Positions 36,701 through 45,748 of a DNA stretch of 64,000 bases are shown in pieces (the first letter of the stretch is position 1; each line of letters opens with the position of its first letter). Source of the DNA: Iris pallida (Eukaryota; Streptophyta; Magnoliopsida; Asparagales; Iridaceae); assembly GCA_029216955.1 (NCBI GenBank), contig JANAVB010005597.1:48977614-49041613 (forward strand). The letters are read 5' to 3'. Made by a program: the position numbers and the translations under genes. The notes under the pieces are model-generated. The model had not been told where the DNA came from. It did not search any database and saw only the letters and a list, made by a program, of their open reading frames with translations.

Positions 36701-38395
36701 TTCCCTCCAACAGAGACTCAAGACGGTGTCATACCCATCCTTCTGGCAACGATGGAAATCGCTAATCTTTCGCCCACCCGTGATCAAACTCCCGGTTTAG
36801 TACCTCTCACCACATCACGAGGGAAAATCATGTGGGTTCATCCGGACCTAATCCACGAGGTGACTCAGCCCACTTTACCTTCTAAAAAGAAAAGTGGAAA
36901 GGTCAGATCATGCCGCACCACCTCGACAGAGAAGGAGGAAGTCTCAGCTGTCACTACTCGATCTGGAGCACAAGCCCAACCAGTGGCCGAGAATCCGACT
37001 AATGATCAGCAACCCACAAACGCTGATACTCCGGGACCGGCTCAGCCTTCGACGACCGACAAGCCTAGGCCAAAGGAGACTCGCTTCGACAAATCCCTCC
37101 GAAAGGAGACACCTCAGGGGCTAGAAAGACCCTACAACTTCGACATCTTGGCTCAATTGGCCAATACACCGGCCAAATTGTCTTTATACGAACTCCTGAG
37201 GCTCTCGAAGGATGTTCGCACAGCTTTAAGCGAGGCGCTCCAAAATGCCGACGCATATTTGGCTCAGGTCAACCTTACAGGAGATAACCAACCTGCAGAG
37301 CTCCAAGATAGTGCGTGTACAGGGGCAATGCCCAATATCGTCTTCCTTCCGCAGGATATGCTCATCAAAACTAACCTGCACGATCGCCCATTGTACTACA
37401 CTGGATACATCGGCGACGTGAAGGTGGACCGAATGCACATTGATCCTGGATCCTCCATAAGCATCATTCCGAAGGGTCTGCTACATCATCTTCGCATTCC
37501 GATGCACCGCCTAACACCTACAAGCACCGCCATTAGCGGTTTCAATTCGGGCAGGAGCTACCCAATAGGGAAGATACGCTTGAAATGTCAGATCGGCGAT
37601 CTCCAATCAGAAGTCACCTGCTACGTCATAGATGCCGACACATCTTACAATATCCTTCTGGGACGGCCTTGGATACACGATTACATGATCGTGCCTTCCA
37701 CGCTACACCAGTGCTTCAAATATGTCGATAAGCACGGCTTCGTAAGGACAGAGTTTGCTGATATCGATCCCTTCAAAGGAGTCGAATCTTATTACTCAGA
37801 TTCATGTCTGTACGAAAAATCAAAGAAGCACCTGGTCGAAGAAGAGGTGCAAGCTCACACCAAGACAACCACAGGATCAGAAGAACCTCTGACGATCCAC
37901 CTCCAGGCTCGCAAACCGGGCAGTTCTGCACCCCTTACGGCTACTCTGCGTAAGGACGCAATCAGTCTATCGGCGCAAGAAGAGCAGATGAGAATCCGGC
38001 TGCCGAGGTCTGGCCAAGTGCCGAGACCCACACCAGGGCCTTTTACCATCAGACTACCGAGAGTCGGTCAGCTCCAAGCGGAGAAGCTCAATCCCTCCGA
38101 TAGACCTCTGACGATACGCCTGCCTAAGAAAGGTCGTCACCCCGATGCGAGGTCTGACACTTCTAGCGAACCAGCCACCCCTCGCCTCACATCAAGTACC
38201 AAACTGGGGGTTGCTAGTTTACCAACAACTCCACGATCTGCTCCACCAGTTGAGCCTCTGAAGATTAAGCTGACTAGGTCATCCTCTCAGTCTGCATTTA
38301 CACAGGGGGTGGCTGAAGAAGAGTTGGAGCTGGCCAAGTATGTGGCTGCTCACACTGAGACTTGCTCATGTTGCCCATCAACGGCAACTTCCTGA
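33743..38395 (+). CDS. Element B gag-protease protein (1550 aa), intact
   Basis: A single open frame. Its first ATG lies in the last ten bases of the 5' LTR and reads straight through the primer-binding site, so a later ATG may be the real start. Residues about 140-236 contain imperfect repeats with HAAT / NRM, encoded by CATGCGGCT-like words. Residues 265-330 match a piece of the LTR. A long acidic, Ser/Thr/Pro-rich region follows. The gag capsid domain is at about 660-780 (YKPFNINPYDG, AFDWYRNLP, LFLERFYEVGQD). A CHYH...H...C zinc-knuckle variant of the Tat type is at 937-950. A retropepsin-like domain is at about 1215-1310, with MHIDPGSSISIIP (Asp codon 37442-37444) and ILLGRPWIHD. The active-site triplet is D-P-G rather than D-S/T-G. 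The C-terminal 240 residues hold several copies of an IRLPR-type motif. Most likely it forms the particle; whether the protease works is open. Confidence 0.9.
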   Translation: MANTMATLLGTNFSTAEELVTQSDAAKLGSTQKKMVVRFDQQAFEEMLSEGSAGPAQKRTRTMKARKEWRPKSFAPPQALDGMPSVAHDGEKDSPAVPLQIVDNSAAPKSDRRKYYDAGLAGTKRDSTRSEPQKSISRREKAHTATSANRMKKTHAATSVSRITYATTVPDRMDETHTARKVNHLQKTHAATDANRMRPACTVMAPSRIRTRPTIGDNRVQTAYTVSTPSRIASAPCSSRSVFDRLSYGPNPDDSLDDKPDSVMFNLDSSYYAPTSAKKKKSRAARAHQAQIAAPTSDYQGVPLIITRAPDGKLYRTAQVQTPTANGQSGPSDLREAILHKRKEREGASAYRESSQGRHCAQIIVNCCCSNTANRPSAFQRLRHPSSEDEAPPVASCNSVRKAPVEGRGKKTSISSPKVSTIAAKKPSSKGSSSAGVFQHTRSKTKTAAVGSSPPTSLGVVGTGGSSPPNIHDNPTFQEDGLEEANPQTGTTDTDVSEDILNEAGSEAGGTAPSESEPEENIPTYPDDFSMHEYDSESTSATTPSVTPHVRTTFMTDNIQGGSGDRQRIDTLEAILHALVKSVDEIKAALPTLQGVIPGQTSVGPTNNIDSNSAAPNPGNNAPEITAPTATDEAREVRREVQELRAMFQARENSQDLRIRQPYPAEWRDVPFPPRYKPFNINPYDGKTSASRYITYFEVTTDHLPHDDAILTRSFIGALEGVAFDWYRNLPDNCIHSFAGFKRLFLERFYEVGQDVTMSTLMDVVQGEKELTRNYIERFRQTAMKLPSGNPDSSLIEICQKRLLPTISLWMGESQFKDWKAFIISATSAEERLKKARQLGLHISEGENKGKRPNASSDNGGSPSNNRDNRGKQAMVTDIAQKPEPQPADKQWPQITYSFEDGHVKPILDMLIQGDRIQLPPPRREPRPADLENPKFCHYHRYVHHATHDCYQLKRYIQNLIDSNALAIDFEEVTVAANMVSVQFGNFPPTETQDGVIPILLATMEIANLSPTRDQTPGLVPLTTSRGKIMWVHPDLIHEVTQPTLPSKKKSGKVRSCRTTSTEKEEVSAVTTRSGAQAQPVAENPTNDQQPTNADTPGPAQPSTTDKPRPKETRFDKSLRKETPQGLERPYNFDILAQLANTPAKLSLYELLRLSKDVRTALSEALQNADAYLAQVNLTGDNQPAELQDSACTGAMPNIVFLPQDMLIKTNLHDRPLYYTGYIGDVKVDRMHIDPGSSISIIPKGLLHHLRIPMHRLTPTSTAISGFNSGRSYPIGKIRLKCQIGDLQSEVTCYVIDADTSYNILLGRPWIHDYMIVPSTLHQCFKYVDKHGFVRTEFADIDPFKGVESYYSDSCLYEKSKKHLVEEEVQAHTKTTTGSEEPLTIHLQARKPGSSAPLTATLRKDAISLSAQEEQMRIRLPRSGQVPRPTPGPFTIRLPRVGQLQAEKLNPSDRPLTIRLPKKGRHPDARSDTSSEPATPRLTSSTKLGVASLPTTPRSAPPVEPLKIKLTRSSSQSAFTQGVAEEELELAKYVAAHTETCSCCPSTATS
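33756..33774 (+). promoter_or_regulatory. Primer-binding site of B
   Basis: TGGCGACTCTGCTGGGGAC starts three bases after the LTR end. From memory this is the tRNA-Arg type of site used by Tat/Ogre-lineage elements, unlike the initiator-Met site of chromoviruses. Confidence 0.75.
38000..38290 (+). other. Repeated IRLPRxGQ motif at the C terminus of the B protein
   Basis: The ORF encodes MRIRLPRSGQ, FTIRLPRVGQ, LTIRLPKKGR and LKIKLTRSSS about 25-40 residues apart (nucleotides 37987-38285), each preceded by a Pro/Leu-rich spacer. Also IHLQARKPGS just before. They look like short basic binding motifs; no function is known to me. Confidence 0.7.
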
Positions 38396-38420
38396 AGAAG
38401 TATTACGTCCGAAACGACAC

Positions 38421-38515
38421 CCAAAAAAAAAAAAGAGAAAAAAAGAAAAAAAAGAAAAAAAAAGAAAAAAAAAGAAAAAAAAGAAAAAAAAAGAAAAAAA
38501 AAAAGAAAAAAAAAT
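38421..38515 (+). repeat. Homopurine A/G tract after the B ORF
   Basis: About 95 bases of only A and G (runs of A5-A10 separated by single G) starting 25 bases after the stop codon. Frames through it (Lys-rich or Phe-rich) are not genes. Confidence 0.95.
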
Positions 38516-38526
38516 CCCTGATGATT

Positions 38527-38960
38527 GAGTTATGTACCCCCCGGTACCGCTGAACTCACATTCCGCCTCCAAATTTCCTAGATTGGTGAGTTATGTACCC
38601 CCCGGTACCGCTGAACTCACATCCACTCCAGATTATCTAGTCATGTACCCGCTGGTACTACTGAACTCACATCCACATTCTCTCCAGATCTCCGAGTCAT
38701 GTACCTGCTGGTACCGCTGAACTCATATCCACAATATTCCAGATTTTTGAGTCATGTACCCTCTCGTACCGCTGAACTCACCTCCTCCTTCCACAAAAAT
38801 CCCAAACTACCAAGTCATGTACCCGCTGGTACCTTTGAACTTACACTTTGATCACAAAATTTATGGATTATCGAGTTATGTACCCGCTGGTACCCCTGAA
38901 CTTACATCCCGGTCACTCTTTTAGGAAGAACGTTATGTATAAACATACCTCTGAACTTTT
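38527..38960 (+). repeat. Type II hairpin array in the 3' region of B
   Basis: Eight units at about 38527, 38588, 38638, 38693, 38751, 38813, 38873 and 38932, 50-62 bases apart, share GAGTYAT-GTACC-NNNN-GGTAC-NNNTGA-ACTC. In each the inner arms GTACC/GGTAC pair around a 4-base loop, and the outer GAGT/ACTC can extend the stem. Substitutions compensate: AAGT...ACTT in one unit, GTAT...ATAC in the last, AGT...ACT in another. Confidence 0.8.
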
Positions 38961-39040
38961 TTCCTGGAAGGGATCCTCCCTCATGATCCACTATCCGCAC
39001 TCCCAGTGCACAAAAAGGGTAACAGATCCACAAATTTCCA

Positions 39041-40640
39041 AAACGGCCATGTCCTTATTACCTCTGAGTCGTTCCGTTTCCGCCAAAAACAAATCACCCC
39101 TTTACATAGAACTTCCATGTCCTCATTACCTCTGAGTCGTTCTATGTACCCCTCTTTATTAAGCCCACTCCTGCCATGTCCTCATTACCTCTGAGTGGGA
39201 AGGCTCCGTCGAAGAAAACTTCATACTTGCCATGTCCTCATTACCTCTGAGTAAGTATGTCGATTCCCTTTCAACCTATTATTTGTACCCACAACCGGAG
39301 TACGCCAAAGATAATAGGTCCACAAATATCCTCCGTTGAGTTTTCTTCTGCCATGTCCTCATTACCTCTGAGTAGGGAGATTCCGCGGTGAAACAAAAAC
39401 CCTCATGCTTGCCATGTCCTCATTACCTCTGAGTAAGTATATTGGTTCCTTTTCATCCTATTATCCGTATCCTAAGCCAGGGTACGCCAAGGATAATAGG
39501 CCCACAAATGTCCTCTGTTGACCACAAATGTCCTCTGTTGACCACAAACGTCCTCTGTTGACCACAAATGTCCGCTGTTGACCACGAATATCTTCCGTGA
39601 AGTCTCCCCTGCCATGTCCTCATTACCTCTGAGCAGGAAGATTCTACGGTAAAACCCTCATGCTTGCCATGTCCTCATAACCTCTGAGCAAATATGTTGG
39701 TTTCCTTTCATCCTATTATCCGTATCCTGAACCAGGGTACGCCAAGGATAATAGGTCCACAAATATCCCTTGCTAAGCTTCTTAGCATAAATCCACCATC
39801 TCACCATGCCCCGGGAGCCCAGCTGCTCTACGGCATTCTTTTTTCCAATACCGAGAGCACCCATGACCACTTTGCCATGGCTATTCCAGATATCCTGACC
39901 AAACTTGTTATCCGTACCTAAAACCAAGGTACGCCCAGGGTAACAGGTCCACAAATAATCCTCCAGCAGGTCCAATTCCACAAACACCACAAGTACAAGA
40001 AAGAGAAGATGAGTTGAAACATGCTCATTTATTCAAAATTCAAAGTACTACATCATCTGGGATCACACCCCTTGACAAAAAAAAAAAAAAACAACAGAAA
40101 ACTGTTCACTGCTCCATGGTATTCTTTCGCTCGATACCAAAAATCTCCATATCCGCCTTACCGCGGAGTTGTCCTAGGTATCCCTATCAAACTTATTATC
40201 CGTACCTAAAACCAAGGTATGCCAAGGATAATAGGCCCACAAATGTCCTCTGCTGATCACAAATGCCGTACTAGGTCCCTTAGTACATCCACATCTTTCC
40301 TCATCATCACATGCTTTCGGAGCCCAGCTGTTCCATAGCATTCTTTCACCCAATGCATAGAACTCCCATGTTGATAGCACCTCTGAGGTGTTCTATGTAT
40401 CCTCATTCGAGTTCGCTCCTACCATGTCCATATCACCTCTGAGTAGGAAAGCTCTACCATCAACCTTATATTTACCACGTCCATACCACCTCTGAGTAAA
40501 TATGATGGTTCCCTCTCTCAACTTATTATCCGTACCTAAAACCAAGGTACGCCAAGGATGATAAGTCCACATAACATCCCCAGCGGAAGTACCCAAACCT
40601 ATCACGTCCATGCTACCTCTGATTGGATTGCCACACCTAA
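39041..40640 (+). repeat. Type I and type III hairpin array in the 3' region of B
   Basis: Two alternating hairpins, about 50-65 bases apart. Type I (39275-39318, 39457-39500, 39712-39755, 39903-39948, 40192-40235, 40522-40565): arms CYTRTTATYY and RRRTRAYARG, inner stem GTAYCC/GGGTAC and a constant GCCAA bulge. Type III (39041, 39103, 39164, 39222, 39344, 39405, 39608, 39658, 40353, 40417, 40466, about 40590): a constant loop, CATGTCCTCATTACCTCTGA or close, flanked by arms that differ in sequence but pair. Details are in the findings. Between 39518 and 39600 a 20 bp unit (CACAAATGTCCTCTGTTGAC) is repeated four times. Confidence 0.85.
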
Positions 40641-40698
40641 ACAAATCTACTTTCCATGCTTCTTATTCAAAGTGTTCCAAATTTGCAATTTGGAAACT

Positions 40699-40711
40699 TT
40701 GAAGGGGGTCC
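40699..40711 (+). promoter_or_regulatory. Polypurine tract of B
   Basis: TTGAAGGGGGTCC immediately before the 3' LTR start TGTAGAAG at 40712. Confidence 0.8.
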
Positions 40712-42634
40712 TGTAGAAGCATGGAAAATATTGCTTTTAGTCCCACATCGGAAAGGAGAAGAAGAAAGGGCTTACTCCATTCTTTGAAAAGGGCACCAAC
40801 TTCTCTTCCCTCCTTCCAAACTTGGACTATTCCTATTGCGCACCTTCGGGTGCTAAGTAGAAGAAGTCTAGGGCAGCGCGGGCTCTTCGGGCTCAGTCAG
40901 TTGTCCCAACCTCTGACCATCACGAGCGTCCCGCTAAGTGGGCCTCTGATGGAAAGTTGTACAAAGCCGCTCGTGTCCAGCCCCCGGCGGCAAACGGACA
41001 GAGTGGTTCTCAAGAGTCTCCCAACAAAGATCGAGGGCAAGTGTTTCTATTAGCCCCACATCAGGGAGCAAACATGATACCTACGCACTCGTGTGCTCGG
41101 GATACCCGGGCCCACAAAGCGAGTGCATGGGCTGATCAAGACATTCCTCATGCGAGTCATGAGACGTCCTTCATGCGGCTCGGTCATGAGACATTCCTCA
41201 TGCAGCTCGGTCATGAGACGTCCTTCATGCGGCTCGGTCATGAGACATCCTTCATACGGCTCGGTCATAAAACGTTCTTCATGCGGCACAGAACTCAGGA
41301 AGCTTCATGCGGCTCAAAATCAGACGAGCTTCATGCGGCTCAGGAGTCCCATGCGGCTCAAACACATAGGCAGCTCGAGTAAACTCCATGCGGCTCAGAG
41401 AGAGAGGCCACGTGGCATTCAAAACAGCTGTACTCAACGTCTGGACACATTAAATGCTCTGACGGCTGACAGACCTGACAAGTGACAGACCTGACATAAA
41501 GTTGTCATAATGACTGACACGAAAAGCAGTACTTCGGGAATAAGGAAAATCTTCAAAGTGGCGCTGTCTACCAAAGTTTTGAGGCGAGCTTATGCGGCCA
41601 AGAATAAACGAGTTCATGCGGCCAATGCAGAGAAACCTATGCGGTTCAACCATGAAGGTCCCCCATGCGGCTCGGCTATAAAGAGATCCATGCGGCTCGG
41701 CCATGAAGACTCTCATGCGGCTCGGCCATGAAGACTCCCATGCGGCTCAGTCATGAACATATCCATGCGGCTCGGTCATGACAACCTTCATGCGGTTCGA
41801 GTATAGAGACTATTCATGCGGCTCGGTCATGAAATCTTTCATGCGGCTCGGTCATGACGACCTTCATGCGGCCCAAACCATCGACACTCCTCATGCGGCT
41901 CAACGTTGACGACTGGACACGTGTCCTAAAGTCAATCAAATCTTGGGCCAAATCCCAATAATCTGGGACACGTGGCAGAAGAATGAATTAAATTTATTCA
42001 TTAAGATTCGCAGATGTCAGCAAATCATCATGACGAAGATTTATTACAATCAGCATTAATTGTTGATGTGATTTGGCATAATCCATATTAACGGCCCAGA
42101 TCTTTCATGTTCAAGACTAATGGTCCAGATTGGTTAATCATCAGGCCGCCGCCACTTTGAGATTGGGTAATCATCCAAACCCTAATGATGCTTCCCCACT
42201 ATTATAAATAGCAGGGTGCCATTCCCTTGCAAAAGGTCAGAGAGAAAAAAAAAGGAGGGCGGCAATAATAAAAAAAATAAGAAGAGAGAGATACCCACAG
42301 AGAGAGAGTTCCCCTTTTTTTGTGACAATCACAGAGAGAGAGAGAAGCCCAGAGAGCAACCAGAGAGGAGCAAGAAGAGCCTTTCTTCGTCAACGCCGAG
42401 CAAATCTTTCCCGAGTCAAGACTGCATACTGATCGTCCAAGGAGTAAGGCAGAGCGGCCGTCGCTTTCCCGAGCCTCTATCGTCACCCCCCAGAATCAAA
42501 AATAAACAATCGCACTTAGTCTGCTGTACCTAGGTTTTCGTCCCTAGGCTTTCTTTGTGCGAGCGAGTTTGTATTGTGAGTCTAAGTTCAGTCCTCCGAT
42601 AATTGTTCTGTTCTTTTACAATCAATGGCAAACA
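40712..42634 (+). repeat. 3' LTR of element B
   Basis: 1923 bp, nearly identical to the 5' LTR and with the same gag-derived segment, CATGCGGCT array (41120-41900) and TATA-like element. It ends GGCAAACA, followed by the ATGAG target duplication. Confidence 0.93.
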
Positions 42635-42639
42635 ATGAG

Positions 42640-44963
42640 AACCCATTTTTAGGGTTCATTTATCTTCCTCTTGTGATTCTAAGATAGTTTAGAACTTGAC
42701 ATTTTGCATTTTGAAGTTTTATTTTTGTAGATCTAGAAATTTGTCATTTTCGGATTTTAGTAGTTTTGATCTATCAAACTTCCTTATTTTTAAGTTTTGA
42801 TCATTCCAGGTTGTTGAGATTTGTGTTATACCCCATTTTGATCTATGGAAATCCTATTTTTGGCTTAGATTGAGGGTTTCATGGAATTTGGAGTTCTGGA
42901 GGTTCTTTACGCCCACGTTTATTCGTGCCAGCGTAGTATCAAACTTTACGCCCACGTTTATTCATGCCAGCGTAGTATCAAACTTTATGCCCACGTTTAT
43001 TCGTGTCAGCGTAGTATCAAACTCTACGCCCACGTTTATTCGTGTCAGCATGAAATCTGATTTACGCAAGTCAAGACTGTTTCACGCGTAAAACAAAGTC
43101 TACTCTGCCTTGGCGTAAAACAAGTTTCACGCGTAACTCTATTTCTGTTACGTGTATTTCTTTTATGTGTATTTTCTTTACACGTATTTCTTTTACGCGT
43201 ATTTCCTTTACGCGTACTCCTCTGGTTTGGCGTATTTCCTTTGGCGTACTCCTCTAGCTTGGCGTATTCCCTTTGGCGTACTTCTTTTGGCGTACTCCCC
43301 TGTCCGGAGGCTTCCTAGCACTAGTGTATCTTACCCCCTTGCCCGGCGCAGTATGGTCCTGGCATCTATTGTCCTAGATTCACCTTTATTAGGGCGTGAT
43401 AGACTGGAACTTAACCATGAGAGTTATAGGCTCGACCATACTAAATACTAGTTTGACTTTCATGCTTTGTCACGAATTGACATTGATAGTTACCTTGACT
43501 AAATGATTGATCATGCGTTCCTAGTTGGAACTAAAAGACTGGCTAGTCGTCTTGTCGAATTGAATGAGATACGTTCATATATTAAACATGAACCATTGAA
43601 ATTGACTAGCCGATCCCAAACATTGGCATATGGATACGTGTAGACTTTAACTTATTTTTTACAAAAGCAGTATATGTACCTTACAGTCAAGGCATGATTA
43701 TTTTATGGCTAGGTTTGATTGTTGCATTACGCTATGTAAGACCTACAACCTAACCGCACGGACATCGTTGTAGAGTTATGCATATCGTACTCTGTACGAA
43801 AGTACTTATTCTGAATGACCATGATCCACGGTATGAGATTTCAATTAACATAGGGACTATTAAGTTAAATAGAGTAACGATTGCATGGAGAGAATAAATT
43901 TTTGAGTTCTTACATGGTAGCCATCTCGGGACAATTAGTGTCCCGACATGCCGGCTGGTTCCCACAGATACTGCAAACCTGCCACACGGGCAACGAGTGG
44001 TATCTGTTTATATTTTTACATATATTGATGACGGGCATCCCGCTGGGACACGTCTAATTCATGATTAACGCAATTGATTATTAGGTAGACTAGCCTTGCT
44101 CGTACATTGTAAGAACTGAAGAATCCCTTATTACATATTTTCAGTACAACTTGGAACTTACAGTTAGCAAGCCGTAGTAGTTGTATTGCCATTTAAATTG
44201 ATTTGTTTGTGTACTGTACCTACTCTATTAACTACTGAGATAATCAGAATGTCAGGACATGACGGGTCAACTTCTGTCCTTTTTTGGTTGGGAAGTTGGT
44301 TTGAAGTGTCGTGGTGTTGTGTGAATCCCAGTAGCAAGTGGAGACTTATGTATCATATTCTTAACCCTTACTACTGGTTCTAATTCTTCATGTCGTGCTC
44401 TTTTGTGGTACTTGCTATTAGAGGTCTAACCTCTCTGGTTTTGTATGGCCAGATTTAGAGCCAGCTCCCGAGGACTTAGCTTACTTCTACCTCCAAGATG
44501 GTCAATACTACAGAGATGATCGCAGGAGGACACGAGTGGGTTCATTGCTTCCCTGCTCGTTTTGCTACTTACTCTACATTTTGCCGCTTGGTACTGATAT
44601 GTTAGTCGGACTGTCTTGCACTTACTTTTACATAATTGTAACTAAGTCAGACTACAGCTGATAACGATTGTGTATACCTTGTTATATCATCTGGCTATAT
44701 TTTGTAAAGCCAGATCTCAAGAACATTTTGACTGAGCGTTTGGGACGCCGTACTGCTCATTCTTACGTGTTCTCTACTTACTGCTTTTCATTGAATGATT
44801 GGGACAATAGATGTTGAGTAACCCTAGTGAGACTTTCATGTAGTATGCACCCCCTCGTCTTTTAGACAGCATTGATCGTATTATACGGTATTCATCTACC
44901 CGTAATACGTAGCTGGCTGAGTCATTCCCTCGCTCTCCGATATTCTGGTTCTGGGACGTGACA
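42640..44963 (+). repeat. F 3' LTR, right part
   Basis: Continues the LTR of F after the B insertion: GAACCCATTTTTAGGGTTCA aligns with the G LTR (minus) at the matching place. Contains the F minisatellite (42905-43300) and segments matching the G LTR throughout (for example the TGTCAGGACATGACGGGTCA stretch near 44250). Ends CTGGGACGTGACA at 44963. No gene is present. Confidence 0.88.
42905..43300 (+). repeat. F minisatellite: 39 bp units, then ACGCGTAYTTCYTTT units
   Basis: Four units of TTTACGCCCACGTTTATTCG plus TGYCAGCGTAGTATCAAAC at 42908-43058, then a run of 12-18 bp units containing ACGCGTATTTC or GGCGTACTCC to about 43300. It occupies the place held by unrelated arrays in G, D1 and D2. 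Confidence 0.88.
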
Positions 44964-45748
44964 TGTGTTAATATATAATATAGGACAAGGTGCATAAACT
45001 ATTATCCAGTGTGCTAGAGCACGTTTTTTATCACCTTCTACTCCAATGATCCATTTATAAACATCCAAATTTTTAGCTTTAATTCTTTCAAAACAATAGT
45101 TCGCATCTTTCATTATAACATCTTGCAAGCGAATATATCTACATCGAAAATGTTTTAATCTATCTACTGATTTCAAATTTTATTTAAAATGCTGAATGCA
45201 GAAAAAATGAGACGATTCTAGAAAAGTGGCTCGCATAGAATTTATCAACCCTTTTTTGCTTATCAGAAATAAAAAAATTATATTCCATGCATCAAAATAT
45301 CGATCAAAAGATGTTCTAAAATAGCCTAAAAACTAGCTCCAAGAATCAGTGCTTTCACTTTCAGCAACAACATAAGCAATTGGATAAAATTGATAGTTAG
45401 GATCATGAGCACAAGCAATAAATAAGATGTCCCGATATTTATATGAAAGAAAAGTAGCATTAGTACTAATCACATGTAAACATTCCTTTAAAAATTCATC
45501 AATGCATGCCTTAAAACATATAAAAATTCTTTCAAAACTATTGTGTTCATTAGTCTTTATAAAACATCTGCTATCTGAATTTGTCTCGATAATTGTGGAA
45601 GCATATCGTTCAAGACCACCATAAGCATCGATATAACTACCATTTATTTCAGATAAAGCAATTTCTCTAACTTTCCAAGCTTTTGAATATTTGATACGTA
45701 TTCGATGTTCTCTGTATATATCCTTCACAACATATGATGGACTATACG
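44964..45748 (-). pseudogene. MuDR-type (MULE) transposase, C-terminal part, degenerate
   Basis: On the minus strand 45728-45333 encodes the segment before and across the catalytic domain: the SKAWKVREIALSEINGSY block, FKACIDEFLKECLHV, then FLSYKYRDILF, FYPIAYVVAESES and DSW. The family has Asp in the motif (D-A/G-T-H-L); here the equivalent reads NATFL, so the first catalytic Asp appears lost. Downstream, ISDKQK and an FFCIQH motif are recognisable but in shifted frames, with stops near 45180. The gene is cut at 44964 by the LTR end of F. Mutator transposases excise and insert MULE elements; this copy cannot be active. Confidence 0.85.

Larger units (their letters stand above)
31818..42634 (+). 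mobile_element. Element B: young non-autonomous LTR retrotransposon with gag-protease only
   Basis: Flanked by a perfect 5 bp target duplication ATGAG (31813-31817 and 42635-42639). LTRs 31818-33752 and 40712-42634, both TGTAGAAG...GGCAAACA, differ by roughly one percent by eye and a 12 bp length difference in an A-rich tract, so the insertion is recent. Primer-binding site 33756-33774; one 1550-codon ORF; a homopurine tract; a 2.2 kb structured non-coding region; polypurine tract at 40700-40709. No RT, RNase H or integrase is present, so replication must rely on another element. The gag and primer type point to the Tat/Ogre side of Ty3/gypsy rather than to the chromoviruses around it. Confidence 0.92.
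26210..44963 (+). mobile_element. Element F: Tekay/Del-like chromovirus, decayed, 5' LTR nearly lost, 3' LTR split by B
   Basis: A 35-base stub of the 5' LTR end (26210-26244, ending GGGGCGTGGCA), interior 26245-31442, 3' LTR 31443-31817 continuing at 42640-44963. The ends match the LTR termini of G (start TGTCACTCYCCGTTCCC, end TTCTGGTTCTGGGRCGTGACA). The interior encodes gag, protease, RT, RNase H, integrase and a chromodomain-like tail in one frame. Its right flank (44964) is the degenerate MuDR transposase. The left flank has been replaced by LTR D2, so no target duplication remains. Confidence 0.88.

Noticed and set aside
36272..36787. 171-codon minus-strand frame
   Set aside because: Shadow of the B gag ORF on the opposite strand.
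38340..38572. Lys-rich and Phe-rich small frames at 38340-38572
   Set aside because: Produced by the homopurine tract after the B stop codon.
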